From Dipetalonema caudispina (taxonomy: Eukaryota; Nematoda; Chromadorea; Rhabditida; Onchocercidae): 64,000 nucleotides of DNA. Position 1 is the first letter of the stretch, and every line of letters starts with the position of its first letter. Where the stretch lies: NCBI GenBank assembly GCA_013365325.1, contig JABVXV010000058.1, forward strand, positions 1 through 64,000, in the 5' to 3' direction. This document shows, piece by piece, positions 1 to 12,411 of the stretch. The position numbers and the translations under genes were made by a program. Below the pieces are notes generated by a model that was given only the letters and a program-made list of their open reading frames with translations, was not told where the DNA came from and ran no database searches.

Positions 1-256
1 ATATCCGATAGGATTATATCACAATATATATGTCTTTGTAAATCACTCAATGTATAAGGAATTAGAATTCATTAACAGGGCCCTTTCTTGCTTCTATTAC
101 TTACCACTTCTTTTATGTGATCAACAACTTAACAACTATGTTCTTAACTGCGACTCAACTAACTCCTTACCATCCCCACTCAAACTTCCAAACAATTCCT
201 TCAATCATCAATAATCAAGAAGAAATCTTTGTCTATTGACTAATAATTGTCATCTA

Positions 257-3200
257 TTATTCCGCAAAGAATAAACCTTTACAACAATTCTTGTCTGTGA
301 AACTACAAACAACCCAAACCGAAAAACTTTCAGGACACCAAGAATTACCTGATCCATGTTTTCGAATAGCATCGTAAATAGTATCTATATGTTGTCTCTT
401 TATCCCAATAGCATCCAGATATACCGGTAAACCTTCCCTCACAAAATCCACAAAATATGAAGCTACGGTTCTTTCGCTTATAGCAAGTGACTCCGCCAAA
501 TCACCCTTCAATCAAACAACGTTCATTATAGCCAACAAACTTTTGTGAACAAGAAATGGTTTTTTACTCAAGTATTGGATGAATTCCATAACATATGCGT
601 TTAAAAAAGTAAGCTGGAAGTTTTCTTCTCAAATTCCAAACTCAGTGGCAATTCAAAAATCAGGTAATTCAAAAAAAATCTCATAAGAAATACGAAAGGC
701 GTTGCCGATCCAAACCCCCATGCAATTTTTCTCTGATAATCTTAAATCCAAAAAAATCTGGGATCGATGCGATCATACTTATTTTCCATATCATCTCTCA
801 AAAATTCTATTTTGAATATACAAAAAAGTATCTTTTATAATGATACAAATTTAAAATGATAGCAATTGATAACTAACCAATGATAGCTTCTCCCTAATAT
901 GATTTCGATAAACATCATTACAAACTTCATTCATTGTGCTCATTCCTTTCTCTATCTCTTCTGGTAACTGAAATCACGCCTATTATTTACAGGCACTACA
1001 AATTCCACTAATATTTTATCTCGTCTCCACATCTTAATCACTTACATTGTTACTCCACTAACCTTACTTATTTTTCACACAACAACGATATGCACTGCTT
1101 TTTTTTTTTCCTGAATCTAAATTATGTAGTCCATTTCCTCATGAAAACTGCCCGATACAAATGGCTCTCTATATCCTCTCTACGGAGAATCTGTGGCAAT
1201 TTCCCAGTTGAATACACACATTCCATGATAAATACGAGACCATGAAGATAACGTACAGTTGAAGCAGTCGTGCAATCCATAGATATATTGTGTGCAGTGC
1301 AGAATTTTATAACTGTATCCACAAGTTTCTGTCCAAATTTTCGTTGTCTTTCCTCCGTCATTTCTCCAATTACACATAGATTCTGCATACTGTAATGATT
1401 GTAATTTCCAATGGAAAACTTTGAACGTTATGAATTTAAACTTAAGTAAAATCGTAGACACTCCATTTTAAATGCTAGAATGTTCATGTTAAGCACACCC
1501 AAATCATCCTCGTAAGCAATTCATGCAATGATACTCACTTTTCAATTCAATAAATCATTTAATGTTAGATTTCGTAAGAACAAACCAAGATGGTCGTCGC
1601 GTTGCTAGCTGTCGGACACACTTATTTGATGCAATAATATGGGCACTGCAATTATGTTCTATAGCCAGGTTTGTACGGGTCTCAAATAATACCTTTTCCA
1701 GCTGATCCTAAAAAAGATGTATATAAACATGGTTATATAAATCATTATACGATAATCCAAGCTTCGAAAATGAAATTTAATCACACTTAAAAATGAACCA
1801 TTGAGTAGAATGCTGCTGATCACTAGAAAATTGTAAATATTGTTTGAAATCGCTATTTCGTCAGTTACTTACGGAAGCGGTGATATCCCTGGAGTGTATT
1901 AATTCGCCATAACAACTGCAATCTTTCCATGCACGTTGTTTTGTGAGGTTTAGTATTCTGAAATATATATAATGACGACGAACAAACAATGCCTTCTTTT
2001 TTCAAAATGTATTACCGAGAGATAACATAACTTTTGGTAAATACAAACATAATGGAAGAGAAAAAATTCACTTGGAGGGAAGTGGTTCACCATTCCCAGG
2101 TAGGTAATACCCGTCATTTACTCGAATTCGACCAATTAACAAAGGTGTTGGTTCAAGGTACAATTTCTAAAATTTTGAAAATTATCGGAACTACATTTAT
2201 ACATATTTCTAAGTTTTCTAAAGGCTTGTTAGATAATTATCAAAAAATATGTAATTTTTTCTTCTTAAAATTTCGATAATAAAAATAAACTGGATACGAA
2301 TAGTCAATAAGATATTAATGCAAACCAAGACATCACTACTAAATAAAAGATAACCCTATTCTTCCCATGCAACCAACTCTGTCCTTTGTCAGAAAGTGAC
2401 ATAAGATGAGCAAAACTGTTAAAGGAGCTTTTCGTTTCAGTAATATAACCACTCATTCTTAGTATGCGTCCCAACTCTTTCCAAAAAGCTTCTGTTTTAT
2501 GTTTCCCTGATCCATAATATTCGCTTTTTTGCTTTGCTTGGATAACATTTGCTTTCTGCAATAAAAATAATTCATGCTACAAAAGTATTTGTTTGCTGTG
2601 CCATCAGAATGTGAAATAATCGGTAATTAGTATTCTTAACTTCAAGAACATATTATAACACCTGGCAACTATTACAGAACTAATAGCAAATATGATATTT
2701 TAATAGTAATTAGTATACGTAAAACTTTCCGCTTCATTACAAAGAAAATAACGTCACCCCCTTGACGAAATCGATTACTTTCCCCAGACCAGTGCATCCC
2801 TCAAAAATGTTCATAGCTCGAAGTAATATCAATGCTTCATCACCATAATTTCTTGAATTAGTTAATGAACGATCAATAGCACTATTTTCTAAACCGATAA
2901 GTTGATCGCATACATCACAACATCCTACATTTGCTGCTTCTTTTTTCACGCGTTCATCAAAATGGGACAGAAGCATGCTAAATGAAAGAGTATTTAATCT
3001 GAATTTTCGGCTGAAATAATTTCTACTCTTTTAATATTGTCAAACATCTGTAATTGTGCGACATAATAACAATGACTTTAGAAAACATTGTCCGGTGCTT
3101 TGGAATTTATAAACCGATTACCTAAGGCAGTACTTCCATTAAGCTGAACTATATAGTCGCAATTGTTAAGAGTATAAAGAAGTAGAAATCATTTATTTAT

Positions 3201-5607
3201 CGGTGAATTTTAAGGTCACAACGCTGGTAGAGCTAAATCCAACTGCAAAAGTATAGTTTACGATCAGTTTCCATGGGGTTCTAGCCGAGATTTACTATAC
3301 AGAAATATAATTTGAAACAGAAATTCTACCGATTCTTTCTGAAAAATCTGTGAAAATGTAGGAAGCATATATAAGAAATAAAAAGAAATGGTATTAACTA
3401 TCGTCTACAGCTTGCTGCGTGAAGAAATCTTTCCATCAACGAAAGCATTTCTAACAGATGTTTCTTATACACCCCTTTCAAGCTTTGTTCTCCCATTATA
3501 CAGTATCTGAAAATTGATAAGATATAAATACACTTTTTTTTCACTTTTTGTCCTTCGTAATATTCATCAATGAGAGATGAAAATTCTCGGCAAACCTTAC
3601 TACGAAACCATCTTTTTATCGCATATTAATTTCAACCACCTATTTTGAGATTGTTGGGTTAAATATGATTCGTATTAATAACGATAAAGAAAGGGCTAAG
3701 AAATCGAAGATAGACGCAAGCAGTTGGAAAATACTAACCGATGTTTAGTCAATTCTTGGTCTTTGTAAAATACGATGCACTTGCTGGGACAACCATCACG
3801 GCCTGCTCTTCCAATTTCTTGGTAATAACTTTCCATATTTTTCGGGGCTAAAATGTTATACTATCTAAAAAATGACATGTTAGCAAAATCCACAACAAAT
3901 TTATTACTAAAGAAATATGATGAAAAATATACAGCTGAATAGTAACCTCCATAATGAATAACATTGCGTACGTCCGGTTTATTAATTCCCATACCGAACG
4001 CCACCGTTGCAATAATCGTTGTTATGCGATCTTTCATGAAACATTCGTGAGCCTTTCGCCTTGCTACCGCTGACATTCCTGCATGGTATCGTGCACATTG
4101 CACCCCTTTTTCTAGAATGTTTGAAGTTTCAGTGTTTTTATGTGTATGTATATTTGGATTCCTTAAAATGGAACATCTGCATTAAAACCATATTGTAATT
4201 TACCTCAGATGAAGGCAACCTAACAATAGTATGAAAACTTCAGTCATATCTGTTAAACCATCGCTAAGGTATTTATTAAGAATGAAACTCTTACTAAACA
4301 AACACTCGTAAACTTCATCAACCAGAATGCGGGTGCAGCAATAAATGATTGTTGAACCGTTGAAATGTTTACCATTTCTTTCATCTTCAATGAGCAAATC
4401 TAATAACCCTTCAAGAGTTGTTGGAGTACGCACGGACAAATACAAATTTGGCCTGAAAATTTAAATAGAATTCCCGAAATCATTATTAAAATGAATAGAG
4501 TTTTTTACAGACATATTAATAATATATGTTACTAACATGTATTATACCGATAGACAACAGCCCTAACAACTGGACAAGTTTCTGGGAGAACAGCTTATAC
4601 ATATAATAAAAATTATAAATTCTGATAGTTCAGACCTATCCAACGGCGCAACTGTGATGATTGGTTGATGCAGTTCCAAACTGTTAGCAATATCCATTCT
4701 GACTTGTTGTATAGCTGTAGCCGTGAGGGCCATTACTGGAACGTTTTTACCAAAGAAATCACGGATTTTAGCCAACTGCCGGTAGCTGGGCCGAAATTCG
4801 TGTCCCCATTCAGAAACGCAATGAGCTTCGTCGACTGCCAGCAAATTAACATCTGAAATAGGTTGTTTAATCTATATTACTTATAAATAGCAGCTTGCTA
4901 AGTAAGTCAGCAGAGTACCACAAAAGGAATATCGTAGGAATTTAGCTTTGAACTAATTAAATATCAATTAGGTAGGGGTTTTATACTCCACAGCTTCTCT
5001 TTACAGATATTAAGCTTACTTTTACGAATATGTTTTAACAAAGAACCACAGTGGAGAGCAAATTCAGGAGTAGTATAAAGCAAACGCAGATCATCAGACG
5101 CGAAGATTGACCGTTGCTCGTCCAAGTTTGTTTCGCCATTTAAGCAAGCTGCCTGAATACCATTGCTCCTGTAATTACTTTGTGAACTTCGATTCCTCCC
5201 AAAACTCGATAAGCTTTACACATAACTTGTACATTTGATGATGATATGAACATAGTGATAACTCACCGAGCATTTTCCACTTGGTCATTCATGAGAGAAA
5301 TCAATGGTGATATAACAATAGTTAATTTTTCAGTGTACAATGATGGTAACTGGTAGCAAACACTTTTACCATAACCTGAGATCAATTGAATAATCAACCA
5401 ATACTCAAAATCGTTAATTACTAAACAAGTACAAACATTTCGAGCGACTAGAAGGAAAAGGATACCTGTGGACATCACTACTATTTGGTCTCTCCCACTT
5501 AACGCATTTTGAATCACTGTCCACTGTAAAGGCCGGAAACTATTATGACCAAAGAATTTCTTAAGCAATCGAAGAGCATTTGCAGGTGGTACACTATCAG
5601 TGTCCAT
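257..5607 (-). CDS. wrn-1: WRN-type RecQ DNA helicase (multi-exon)
   Basis: ATP-dependent 3'-5' DNA helicase of the RecQ family, acting in the nucleus in replication-fork and break repair. The first exon starts at 5607 and reads into a RecQ core beginning with [15 protein letters not shown]. The Walker A motif GYGKS is split by an intron near 5370-5465. The DEAH-box exon (4.56-4.84 kb) contains [12 protein letters not shown] and ALTATA. The exon at 3.86-4.10 kb contains RYHAGMS and [15 protein letters not shown], followed by an exon ending the [16 protein letters not shown] motif VI (about 3.75-3.84 kb). A CCDVCD zinc-ligand segment of the RQC region lies at 2.74-2.98 kb, and a C-terminal helix-turn-helix-like exon at 350-507. 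The protein starts directly at the helicase domain, so the N-terminal exonuclease domain of vertebrate WRN is absent, as in other nematodes. The last coding exon is unresolved: a GT donor sits at about 350, otherwise the frame runs on to a stop at 257. BLM is less likely given the WRN-like core. Confidence 0.85.
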
Positions 5608-6862
5608 AAATAAGGTCGACTTCGTAGCTATTAATCGAGATGGTAATGGATTTCACTCGCGTTTTTCCTTTGTCACCTGTATAAAAAGTAAGACGTAAAA
5701 TATTCAATACTCTCACGTCGTTTAGAAGCACCTTCATTCCGCGAGGATAATTCTACGAAAATATTTTGTAATTCAGATCCCATCACTGCATATGAAAGTT
5801 CAGTGCAATGACGGAATCAGTATAAAGCATCTTCTAGGATGACTGAACTATACGCTTATAATTAATACTCCCAGAATCAACTTTCCTGCAATTTCAGCGC
5901 TAACTTTTATTTAGCACAATAAATGCGAAGAGTACGAAAACATTGTAAGAAAGACCAAACAAATTACAAGTGAATTATTATTCAAGACTTTATTAACAAG
6001 ATTCGCACAAAACAAGAGATGAATTAACAAACCATAGGAATACAGTATACCGTTTCAATAGACGAAAACAAATCACCGTGAGATAGCATTATGTATACTT
6101 TGGCAAGAAAACATTCCAAGAAGGGAAGAAAGAAAAGGGAAAACTAGCAAGGTTTGTGAGAATAGCTTCAACCTTTTGGGTCAACTGTTCCAGAGAACAG
6201 TACAGGTGCAAAAGTAGGAATCAGAAGTTTAAATGAAGCGATTTTACGATTCTCGCCAAAATCCTAAAACACATGAAATTAATAGTTTTTGCATGATTAA
6301 AGAAGTTCATATGAACCAATCAAATCAACACGAAAAGTTAATGCTTATTAAAGAAACCGACTACCATAAAGCCCGTGGAAAGTATTGTAAGCATAAAGAC
6401 TGGTGGACGAATAATTATCAATGAAAACGTTACGACGTAATAAAGCAACTATATCACAAAAAAAAAAAAATGCATACTTGCTGTGAGGCAAAACCAGAAA
6501 AAGAGTTCCCGAACTACCCATTACCACGTACGCTAAAAAATATGTATGCAAGAGACATAAAATAACTAACAAGCATCAGAAGTCACAATGACGTTGGATT
6601 TTTCTTTCGTTAAGTTCATTAAATAAAACGGACGGAATGAAAGGAATGGAATCACAGAATACTTTCTATTAAAAATACAAAACTAAATAAAAGTACATCA
6701 TTCTGATAACCTTAGATGTCTAATGAATCCAGTTTAAAAGAATTAGACAAACAATATCTGGTTATCTCAAAGACAAAAAGCGAGTGAAGGTGGGAAAATT
6801 GTTTCTGAGGTCCACAGCTTCATGAGATCGGGAAAGCAGGCTGATTGGAAAACTTGCTTTTG
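5608..6862. other. Intergenic, wrn-1 promoter side and malectin 3' side
   Basis: This stretch lies between the start of the helicase gene and the stop of malectin, both on the minus strand. It is AT-rich and contains no open reading frame with recognisable similarity. It should hold the malectin 3' untranslated region and the wrn-1 promoter or spliced-leader acceptor. I see no repeats worth naming. Confidence 0.5.
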
Positions 6863-9486
6863 TTATAATTTACATAAACAAAACAAAACCGGAAAAAAAC
6901 AAGCGAAGGCTATAAGGAATGGTATGAACATGTGGCTTGTGTCCTGTTCAGCATATGGATCTTCCACTAACGGCTCATCTTCGAAGCGATTTACCTCAGT
7001 ACGTAATTTGACATCTACTTCTTCATCAAATTCCTCTTCTTCCTCCTCCTCTATTTCTTCATCAAATGATACATCTCGTAGAAGCGGAATATCCTTAAAA
7101 AGGCTTAGACACTAAAAATTTATTCTTTACAGACTTGGCAAAGTAAGTCCATTTGATCTGATATGGAAGCAATATTATCCTCACAACTTCAAAATTAATC
7201 AAAATTAAATTTCAAATGAATTACCGTTTTGGGGCCGCGATAAATATAAAATGCGTTTATTTTGGGATTATCCAAAGCGCCCTGAAAACTGGTATTATTT
7301 CATAATTTAACGCTTTCTGTAAATATCCAGTGTGAGTATTGTGGACTATGATGATAACAAAAACGAAGAATGGAAAAGAAAACATGCCTTGGCTAATGTA
7401 ATTTTCAAATATCCAGATGAATCACGTCGGTCTCCATATAACAAAACACCATTATCAACCTGTGCGAATCTGATATTAATAACTTTTTAAACCTCTACTG
7501 ATGCAAAGGATTTGGAAAGATCTCAAGAAACTGGGATAATTAGGTAAATACTCTGAGACATTTTTCGAAAAACTTATTTTTCTGGTGAGGAAACTAAAAA
7601 GAATGCGTAATCAAAAGTGTTGAACGAGAAATACTAAACTAACGTCTGTTTTAAAATCAAAATCACAGAAATACGCCTCATTTTCAAAATAAAAGCGCAG
7701 AAGAATTAAAGAATTTATTTACATGAAATGTCAGCAGACGATCATACGCAACTCCAATGCCTTCTGCTTCTTTGAATATATCTAACTCTGCGATCACTAC
7801 TTCGTCGTTAAGTAGGACATCGAATACCTAGAAATAATGAAGTGAAGTAGTACTTGAGCATGAACTGGATTGGCTCTATCTAATAATTACCCAACTTTTA
7901 CGACAAGTCTAACAGAAGCAAGAGAACTTTCACCTTTTGTTGTGAAGATTGGAAATAAACTTCGCAAAATTTGAGAACCAATGTGTATTCGCCATTATCC
8001 TTTGGTAATGGCACTGTGTAAGTGAAATCTTCAGTATGATACCTGAAAATTTAACTGCATTATCAAACAAGTTCGATAACCAGCCTATTAATAAATTTTA
8101 TAACCATCGATGTTGCTACGATTAAAGCTTTGAAATAATGAATGTAAAAGTAAAACTTCTTGCAATATTTTTTATGTAACAATAGTAAGACGCAAGCAAG
8201 TAACAGATGTCTTGATTATAGGGCATTACATCAGTTAACATTAATGATATTAATGACGCCGCTACATTGTTATTACTGGATTCTGCTCCTTTTTATTTAA
8301 TCTTTTAAGCGTAAAGAGAGCTCTTTATTAACTTATCATAGTTAATAAAATTGACTATGGTAAGTTTAACAGAAAATTTCATGCTGCTCAATATTATTCA
8401 GTTGCTATTAAATGCATTAACCTCTCAGTCTGATAAAGAATAGCATCACGTGGATCGACCCTCATTATCGTTAGTCTACTGCCAAAATCAGATGCAATGC
8501 CAACATGTAATGGATCAGCTTGATAATGAACACCATTAAGATCTGTGTGCGATAGTCCACCTAAAATATGTAAAGATTATTCATTCTACTTTCATTCATT
8601 AATTGTCATAGTCTACCAGATTCATGTACATGTACGTAAAATAATTTTAAGTACAGGAACAGCACTACTACTAAATCAAATGCTAATAAAGGAAAAAAAA
8701 AAGATTAATTCTCTTTTATTCCACTTCATCGTCTGATAAAGTGGAAAAGCTAGGGTGCACTAGCATAATGAATATGCAGGCAATGCAAAAGTTTTTCTAA
8801 CAACAATAACATTAAAACTAACTGAAATTTTTGAAGGATTGGATGAACTTCATATATAATACTTGAAGAAAATTGGTAACTGCAGAAATTAGTGAAGAAG
8901 CAATTTTTCTAAAGAATTATGAAATTCATTCAATCTTTTAGGTTTTTAGTTAGTTTCAATTACTTTATTATTATTAGAAAAACTTCTCCATTTCATTCAG
9001 TAGTGCTCCCTAGGTGATTGACATCTCTAATAATCAGCAATCAGTCATAATGAATGATTGTAGCAGATGATGAAAACGCTTCCAAATGTAAATTCTACTT
9101 TCCTTTTCCTTTTTATATAACAAAACTTTCTCTTCTCTTGTAAAACTATACCATCTTTAGAATCATCAAAAACTCATGCTAGCAACAACAGACAGGAAAG
9201 GAAGGTAGGGAATGATGTGAAAGCAAGTAAAAGGTCTATTCATCTTCATCCAGACACTTAGTGACTGACCATTGTAGTGATAACATTAAGCTCATTTAGT
9301 TACAAGGAACGAGTAACTACATGAATTAGAGGACTCTTCGATTTAATTTAACTTTGGTAAATAGGAATGATACTAACCGCAATTCACAGCATAATAAATA
9401 TTATCACCAAGAAAAATATGGTCCACTGCTAGTGCAAAATGGATGAATGATATGGCGAACCACTGCATGAGGTCCATAATCTTCAT
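6863..9486 (-). CDS. Malectin, ER diglucosylated N-glycan-binding membrane protein
   Basis: Malectin binds Glc2-high-mannose N-glycans on new glycoproteins in the ER and works with ribophorin I in quality control. The ATG at 9486 is followed by a hydrophobic signal peptide and then IYYAVNCGG, the start of the malectin fold. Exon 1 is 9378-9486 and exon 2 is 8422-8560 ([24 protein letters not shown]). Later exons lie near 7.93-8.04, 7.73-7.83, 7.37-7.45 and 7.22-7.28 kb ([19 protein letters not shown]). The last exon, about 6863-7100, encodes an acidic Glu-rich stretch, then a C-terminal membrane segment ending in LFCLCKL, as in vertebrate malectin. One intron appears to use a GC donor. A TTTCAG acceptor at 9493-9498 just before the ATG suggests spliced-leader trans-splicing. 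Exon 1 is separated from exon 2 by an intron that carries a foldback repeat. Confidence 0.9.
8750..9012. repeat. Imperfect foldback (MITE-like) element in malectin intron 1
   Basis: The left half, starting CTAGGGTGCACTAG at 8750, is an imperfect reverse complement of the right half, which ends near 9012 in AGTGCTCCCTAG. Matching inner segments include AAGTTTTTCTAACAAC on the left against the complement of TTATTAGAAAAACTT on the right, and GGATTGGATGAACTTCAT against the complement of ATGAAATTCATTCAATC. The arms are about 125 bp each around a centre near 8880. No coding capacity and no clear target-site duplication were found. It resembles a non-autonomous DNA transposon remnant; the family is unknown. 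Confidence 0.7.
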
Positions 9487-12411
9487 TGAATCCTGAAAAT
9501 TAATCGAATTAAACTAATCACCGAAATACTCAAATTCGATGAGTGACCCAAAGCAAAGTTCTCCAAGAGCGATGGTTTCCACTAACTGTTCTCGGTTGAA
9601 AGGAAGTTTAATTGCTTACAGGAAATCAGAGAACCGTGAAGCACCGGTCGGGCCTTTGGGACGAGGAAAGATTAGAGGGTAAGTTACGAATGGGTTTTTG
9701 CGTAATTTCGTGGGAATATACCAACAGCGCCATCGTCATTTATCATTGATCCATGCATTATCTTTTTTCCATCTATTTGTCCTTTGAAATAAGTGATCTG
9801 TGTTTATATTGTTCACAACACTTTTTCATGCTTTTCAGAAGAGTTCTCCTCTTAACTAGAATTGTGATTGTAAATTAGAAAGTGAAAGATTTCACTATCA
9901 CAAAACTTTTCATTTACATAATGCCCTTATTAACAATGAGATTTGATACAAATACTGATAACGACAGAGTGATAAGGAAGATGTAATATCAGTTATGTAT
10001 TATTTACCTAATGATCTGTTGTCGTTTGCTTCAGTGTATCTTTTCATAATTATATAAATCGAACATTCCCTCTTCCTTTAGCTCATCTGTGCTCATTTAT
10101 TGCGTTATTCAATTGGTTTTGGCTCATTATCTAATGTTTTTTCGGAATATGTGATGATCGCTAATAAATCCTTGGTGCTTTTAATAGCTTACCATCCATG
10201 GATATAATAAGTGTTAATAAAAGCTCAGTACTTTTCCCGGTATCTTCACACGGTTCTTTTGGTATGTCTATGTAATTCCTCTATATAGAACCGAACTCCA
10301 GGATTATCATTACAACATGAGGATGACTTTTCCAAGAAAGATTTCCAATATATCCTCACTATGGTACCCGAACTAACGTTATCATTGGAGTACAAATGTT
10401 CTCACTGCATTTTAATGATTTGAAATTACTACTTTCCTCGATTATTGCATTCACAGAACGATTCTGCAAATAACTGAACATTTCCAGCTTGATGTCTTCG
10501 CTTGAAGAAGCTATTTAAAATCGAGATAATGCTGTCTATTTGTAAATCGACTTGCCATGCTATCCATAAGATTCAAATCTCTGTATAACTGTTACAGAAG
10601 GAAGAGAGAAGATTTCGTCTTATATAATTGAAAAATAAACTGTGAATGTCTTGTTTCCAACTGTCGTCATTTATCGAGGGTCACTTCAAGTATCACGTTT
10701 CTGTGACCACTTCTGCAATAGATCTGCGGTATTCAAATTTGAAAGAAGGTATGATGCTAATACTTCCCAATTCCTAACCCCAGCTGTTCATGTCGTCTGA
10801 AACATGACACTTGAATCTTTCTTCACAGCCAATCCTGTCAATATTATCGTTCCCTCCAAGTCTTCATTTAGACAAAGAAACGGGATAACACTTATAGCTT
10901 AAGCAGTTGATTTTGCGAATTCGTAATGGCCAATTATAAAGATGTAATAAAGTAAACCACAAGAAAAGTGCTCTTTTCTCTTCATTTCGATCCAAGAAAC
11001 GTGCAAAGAAACTTCAACAGAGTAAAAAACCAAAGTTGCACAGAACTTTTCCCCTTTCCTGGGACAATTTTAAATTCCTTACCTCATTTTTACTAATAAA
11101 AGTCATGCAATGTAAATGTCAAAATGCTACTCTCTTGGAGCTTACAATCATGTCCTTATCAGCCTGGAAACAAATCGATTCTCCGAAATTTTCCAAGGCA
11201 ACAGGTAGTTAAGGAATCCTATTCACCTTTAACCTATCGGACATTCTATGTCCATTCACAACCTTAATAAGGAAGAGTGCATTGCAAAACTAAGCTTTCT
11301 TATTTAATATGTAGTAGGTTTTTGGATAAAGCATCACTTTGCATGCGTTCTGATGCAGAAAAGCTTATTCATTAATAAGCTTAATTATTGCAAATGATTT
11401 AAAGTAACTTTCCCAGACACTCAATACGGTATACGATTCGAAATGCCTGAATGAGATAGTGAGGATTCATTATGCATTTTACACATTATGATACTACGGA
11501 ACTTTGTCAAAAATTAGAGTTTCTCACGGGTAGTTTAATCTTTCAAAGTATTACATCCAAGTTGCAAGTTTTATTACCTTTATAAACTGCGCTACCTAAA
11601 GTTGGTCTTTATGTTGCGAAGAGAATTAGTCTTTCGATTCATATAATTCTAAGCTTTTATATCAAGGGGTTTCCATTATTATCATATCAAAATTGTAGGA
11701 GTTTTGTTTCATTTGAATTTCTTTTTTCACATTGTTTTATCGCATTTGAAGTGCAATAAAATGAAGATATTGAATACAATTAATAAGGAGGTAATTGTTT
11801 GATATTGTTGCAACTACAGATCTTATCTGTTAGTTCACCTCATGTAATTTATAGATTTATTTTGAGCAAAAAATACTTCTTTAACCAACTTTTTATTGAG
11901 AAGATACCAACGTTATCAAAGTAGCTTTTCATTTGGTATTTCATAAGTATTTAAATAAATAAATTCCAAAGTTTTAAAATTTTATTATTTTTCCTCACTT
12001 TCCACAACATCTCCTTTTCCTTCTAACCCTTCAATCTCTGATTTGTATTGCTAATATCTTCATCATTCACTTGATATTATCCCCGTTATCAATAATGATT
12101 TAAGTCTCACACTCTCTACCGAAAACTTTGCATATTTGCTGAAAGTGAGAAGAGAGTTACTTTGATACCATCACTTAAGCAGGCATGTGTGATTCACAAG
12201 GTTTTCATAGTGGGCTATTTGAAAATGGTGTTTGAATTTGAAATGTTAAGGGTCAGAGTTGAGTTCCTTTTCCATGTGGAGAGTACGAGATGGACTTCTT
12301 ACATCACCCTTGTTTATCTATTGTTAAGTTCGATCCCTGTTAAGGACTTAATTTATTGATCTGTATGTTACCGTTTGCAGGTGTGAAAGCAATTAGAGAA
12401 AGTACAAGAGG
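9487..12411. other. 2.9 kb gene-free interval between divergent malectin and rfc-2
   Basis: The flanking genes point away from each other, so this interval should hold both promoters. It is AT-rich. The short open frames present, for example at 12162-12359 on the plus strand, resemble no known family and carry no splice context I can defend. A TTTGCAG acceptor ends at 12380, 31 bp before the rfc-2 ATG, and fits a spliced-leader acceptor. Confidence 0.5.

Noticed and set aside
6233..6424. Plus-strand open frame rich in Lys and Asn
   Set aside because: Located in the expected malectin 3' region, short, AT-driven and without homology.
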